Assembly: GCA_038380795.1 (NCBI GenBank)
Contig: CM076261.1
Coordinates: forward strand, 31,521,866 to 31,585,865
Direction of reading: 5' to 3'
DNA: 64,000 nucleotides
Source: Pyrocephalus nanus
Lineage: Eukaryota > Chordata > Aves > Passeriformes > Tyrannidae
The first letter of the stretch is position 1. Each line of letters opens with the position of its first letter. The notes beneath the pieces were generated by a model that saw only the letters and a list, made by a program, of their open reading frames with translations, was not told where the DNA came from and searched no databases. This document shows positions 62,721 through 64,000 of the stretch, piece after piece. The position numbers and the translations under genes were made by a program.

Positions 62721-64000
62721 CGTGCTTGGAAAGCAATACAGATACTCAAAGCTGAATTATGACAGCTTGTGAAAATATAACAGGGTTGATGGAATATATC
62801 CTTGTACAAAAACAGTTAAAGAAGCCCTAGTACAGTTTTGCTGGTCCTTTGTTCCTGCCCTTACTTCTTCAGAAATTACTCTTTTCTTGCACCAGGATAA
62901 TATTGCTGTGGACTGATACACCAGCATACTGCAGCAAGACTCAGCTTCTTACTGTAGCCATGAGCAGCAGTCAATGGCATCTTGAAAACAGACAGGTCTT
63001 CAGACCATGAGGGAATAATGACACAAGGGTTGTCTCACCACCCGAGGGTTACTGTATATATTCAAGGGAAACAAACAGTCACAATTAAGGCACAATGTAC
63101 CTGATGAGACTATGGACCTTGCATTTAGGAAGAGTTAAGTCATGATCTATATCTCACAAAGTATCTCAACTCTTTTTCCATTGATCATGAAATAAGACCA
63201 GGCAGACTGTGGGTAAATTACATACTTGGGTAAATGACCTGTGGATTGTGTTAAGCAAACCCAGTAAGCAAAGCATATGCAAATCAGAGGTATATAAAGC
63301 CTTGGACATAATAAACAAAGTACGGTAATTAGATGAAAAGGGGTATGGTCTCATTTACGTTTATGTATAACATGAAGAGTTTTTTCATTGCTCTCAGTGA
63401 CATATTAGGAATCATTTTGAACAAGTGCATTATGGAGTTATGATTAGGTTCAAAGGATTTTTCCTTCTTCTTGGAAAAAACCCCAACAGCCATACATTAT
63501 TTGAAGTCTGTCAAGCTCTGAACGGTGCTAGTGTAGAATATTGCTTTTCAGAGAGCACTGACCATTGCAATGCATACAAAGGTCTGCGAGCTGGGCTGAT
63601 GCAAGTGTGTAATCTATGTAGGTCAAAAGATGAAGTCATGTCTTGGAAAGTTATGACCTGAATTTGAAGCTGATTTGTCACAACAGGGATATAGCACTTG
63701 CTGACCCAGTAATGGATGTTACCTACCAAACAGTAATGCTACCCTGGAAGCAAGCAGCAACTTTGACAGCTCTGGGAGTCCACAAGCCACAGTTAACTCT
63801 CACAGAAGGAATACAAAAAGAAGGGACTGGAGGAGGGAGGAGAAACAGGAATGTCCTAGGCTAGACAACAACCTCTCTGTATCTGTTTGTAACCTTCTAT
63901 TAGTGAAGGCTGTTATTTCAGAAATAAGCTTCAAGAGAGCTTTAATATTAACCTATGGTTTTCAACATCAAGTCCTAAACTGCTTCAATAAAGACAACTG

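Larger units (their letters stand above)
44701..64000. other. Upstream of the short-form start; probably an intron of the long RETREG1 form
   Basis: I searched by eye for exons 1-3 of the long isoform (the first membrane hairpin and the segment ending LWRSLSE-type). No minus-strand donor with AG|GT in phase 2 led to a matching peptide. The stretch holds CR1 copies, A/C tracts and AT-rich sequence. The long-form exons are probably beyond 64,000. Confidence 0.5.

Overview
The window is vertebrate nuclear DNA, most likely from a bird. Four things point there: spliced genes with GT/AG introns, a generally AT-rich background, CR1-type LINE copies as the dominant mobile element (several in the avian style, with hairpin-like ATTCTRTGAT ends), and the linked gene pair ZNF622 and RETREG1 in the same order and orientation that I recall from human 5p15.1. 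Species cannot be fixed by eye. There is no bacterial-type operon, CRISPR array, integrated virus with a readable genome, or clearly new system.

Layout, left to right: 1-12,558 is intergenic DNA with CR1 relics and one small diverged direct repeat. 12,755-18,414 (minus strand) holds the complete ZNF622 coding sequence in six exons (469 aa). All splice sites and phases join cleanly. A polypyrimidine tract and AG lie 10 bases before the ATG, so the mRNA probably starts in a separate non-coding exon inside the CpG island at about 20,325-20,720. A CR1 copy (20,745-21,100) sits directly against that island.

21,101-24,927 is the probable 3' UTR of RETREG1 plus a short intergenic gap. The only canonical poly(A) signal I see in that stretch is at 21,166. 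24,928-44,700 (minus strand) holds the complete short isoform of RETREG1 (FAM134B), the ER-phagy receptor: seven exons, 362 aa, including an alternative first coding exon at 44,666-44,700 that encodes only 11 residues and a split codon. The C-terminal LC3-interacting region (FELL, aa 320-323) is intact. Exons 1-3 of the long isoform were not found up to 64,000. The right-hand 19 kb is therefore probably the intron separating them, and it carries CR1 copies of different ages and low-complexity A/C tracts.

How the genes work together: they are separate housekeeping-type genes. ZNF622 is a Rei1-like 60S ribosome maturation factor, and RETREG1 bends ER membrane and recruits autophagosomes. They are transcribed in the same direction, with the RETREG1 3' end about 0.5 kb upstream of the ZNF622 promoter, so transcriptional read-through or interference is conceivable but not shown. 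Exon calls rest on reading frames, splice signals and recalled family sequence. Repeat boundaries are approximate because no alignment could be run.
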